From: Baffinella frigidus
Taxonomy: Eukaryota; Cryptophyceae; Cryptomonadales; Baffinellaceae
Direction: 5' to 3'
Length of the DNA: 10,498 bases
NCBI GenBank assembly: GCA_026770585.1
Contig: MU647268.1
Span: 136,127-146,624, forward strand
Below are positions 9,116 to 10,498 of the stretch, piece after piece. Made by a program: the position numbers and the translations under genes. The number at the start of each line of letters is the position of its first letter. Within the stretch, counting starts at the first letter, position 1. The notes beneath the pieces were generated by a model. That model was not told the origin of the DNA. It ran no database searches and saw only the letters and a program-made list of their open reading frames with translations.

Positions 9116-10250
9116 CGCGATGGCAGAAGGCAGCGAAGTCCACTCAATAACTTAAGCTGGGGGAAAACTGGCGGGAAGCCCTCAAAGTGGCCAAGTTGAC
9201 TGAAGCGAGGTCAACTTCGTGGTCATAGGATTGATACCTTCACTCACCCCAAGAGAACCACCCTGTATCCCCTCTTCACGAGCCTCTGCACTGGAGAGCG
9301 AAACGCGATCCGAGAGCAAAAATGCTTTCTCTGCAGTCCTTTCTACAGAAGGGCGTGTCGTTGGCATATGTTGGGAGAAATTTAAACCTTAAGGACCTAA
9401 AGGAGAGTGGGGCAAAGGCGAGGTTTAATAAGGCGAGGTTTAATAGTTGGGGCCACGCAAGGTCAGACGGATGACTTTTGGGCCGGTTCCGTCTTAAATT
9501 GCCGGTTCACGTTGGAGCCATTGCCCGGTCCGGCCGGTCTCAACTTTAGTCAACCTTCCTGGCACGCACGTGTGGTCAGCGGGCTTCGGTCGGTGCCATG
9601 CCGAAGCGGCTGACTCTTCAGGGGACAGCGGCAGACTCTGTCACGGCACCCTGTAGGTTATGAGGTGCTCGTTTGCTCTAAGGCACTTATGGTCGTAGTT
9701 TTGGGGGTGAGTTGGCTCAACCGGGGGCATCCTGTAAATTCTATGCTGTGATCCTGTGGTCGGGCGCCTCTGCTGCGTCTAGCTGGCACTCCCTTCGCTT
9801 CGCTACAGCTGCTCTCGATACATCTCCTCAGCCGTGTTCCATCGCCTGCTCCCGCTCCTCCGCTCTTGCGCGTGCGCCGAAGATCTAGTTGTCTTCGACC
9901 CCAAGAGCATGGACAGTGGGATCTGGCCGGCTCAGGGCGTTCTGGGCTATGCAGCTCTCAAAACGTCTTGACAGACTCTTCCGGGGACGAGCTCTCGCCG
10001 CAAGAGGAAATACACAACTGTATTTCTACGCATGCTCGCCGCTTCGGAAGGATCTGGTGCTGGAGCTCTACGAGCTCGTACGAGCTCGTACGAACGAACC
10101 AAGGGGAATATCCTTACGGGCTCGTACCCCTTGAATGAACCTTCGTATTAATAGGATCCTAGGACGGGTCCTTCGTAGCAAGAGGAAATATTTAATATTC
10201 TAAACCCTTGTTCGTAGAAACACGCCAACGTACGAAGCTTCGCACCGGTA
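9116..10250. other. Unassigned sequence, no gene recognised
   Basis: No protein domain or RNA gene is recognised in this 1.1 kb. Small features are an inverted repeat AAGTTGAC/GTCAACTT (9193-9216), a tandem 15-base repeat AGGCGAGGTTTAATA (about 9417-9446), and a repeated GCAAGAGGAAATA (near 10000 and 10179). One + frame near 9880-9971 reads EDLVVFDPKSMDSGIWPA then QGVLGYAALKTS and looks protein-like; it could be an exon fragment but has no known family or splice support. Confidence 0.4.
10066..10090. repeat. Tandem 10-bp palindromic unit CGAGCTCGTA
   Basis: Two full units of CGAGCTCGTA, preceded by GAGCTCTA and followed by CGAACG, give overlapping TACGAGCTCGTA palindromes. Function unknown. 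Confidence 0.75.
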
Positions 10251-10257
10251 CTATGAA

Positions 10258-10498
10258 GGGGAATGGCTCAAATTGACGGGTGTTTTTTAATTGAAGGGGT
10301 CTTTACCACACAAAACGAAACGATTGAATTCAAACCTGGTACAAAAAAAACAATCTCACTTTTAAAATATGTACCGAAATTCATTTTATATCTTAAAAGT
10401 GCTTTTGATGAGCAAATGGGGCAAATTCGGTCTTTACAACACATTTCCCGTTTACAATCACATGTAGTGCTGACACAATTTGTGATTTCACCAGGGAT
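10258..10498. other. AT-rich tail, possible start of another element
   Basis: Composition changes from GC-rich to AT-rich at about 10260. An imperfect inverted repeat CACTTTTAAAATAT / ATATCTTAAAAGTG lies at 10357-10401, and GGTCTTTACCACACA recurs as GGTCTTTACAACACA near 10428. No open frame of interest. It could be part of a transposable element cut by the window end. Confidence 0.4.

Noticed and set aside
9866-10138. Two overlapping + frames of 81-90 codons
   Set aside because: They read low-complexity Ser/Arg sequence. A third frame nearby looks more protein-like but is short and unplaced, so no gene was called.
1-10498. tRNA, rRNA or snRNA genes
   Set aside because: I found no convincing tRNA A/B boxes or cloverleaf and no rRNA-like stretches by eye. 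A tRNAscan-SE and Rfam search would settle this.

Overview
The window looks like nuclear DNA of a eukaryotic microbe. It holds arrays of the plant/alga/alveolate-type telomeric heptamer (CCCTAAA on the + strand) and one gene cut into small GT-AG exons, packed among short inverted-repeat elements. I see no bacterial operons, ribosome binding sites, tRNA, rRNA or CRISPR. A chromerid-like or other alveolate alga is my best guess, but that is inference from telomere type, intron style and repeat load only.

The one gene I can support is on the + strand from 506 to 7293: the C-terminal half of a Ser/Thr protein kinase domain. Five exons are recognised: 506-582 (DMFG, the DFG region), 1133-1248 (activation segment and APE motif, MAPEQ, then DIYGLG), 3068-3159 (ATLYKLLTGRVPF), 6333-6450 (PPALAAIVEKALQRK) and 7230-7293 (RFEAAEDILEALR, stop TGA). 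Joins 1-2, 2-3 and 4-5 are phase-exact and give canonical kinase sequence. The 3-4 join does not close with any GT donor. The N-lobe and catalytic loop lie upstream of the window.

Layout. 1-505: unassigned sequence, a CCCTAAA array and the acceptor of exon 1. 506-2434: exons 1 and 2 with many partial, decayed copies of themselves, two inverted-repeat elements and two microsatellites. 2435-3159: a GATCCG minisatellite carrying exon 3 and two decayed copies. 3160-6332: one very large intron, or several, holding three 21-bp arrays, four or five mobile-element-like inverted-repeat insertions, a ~100-bp repeat family and a broken copy of exon 4. 6333-7293: exons 4 and 5 around two more heptamer arrays. 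7294-8815: a cluster of ~118-bp near-perfect palindromes flanked by TA. 8816-10498: a 150-bp palindrome with a 4-bp target duplication, then sequence in which I recognise no gene, ending in an AT-rich tail.

Two patterns stand out. First, partial copies of four of the five kinase exons sit next to the intact exon, breaking repeatedly at the same positions. Second, arrays of telomere-like heptamers, a different variant in each intron, lie close to the splice sites. Together with the many inverted-repeat elements (one exactly at a splice donor) this looks like a locus shaped by repeated break repair and element insertion inside introns. That reading is inference.
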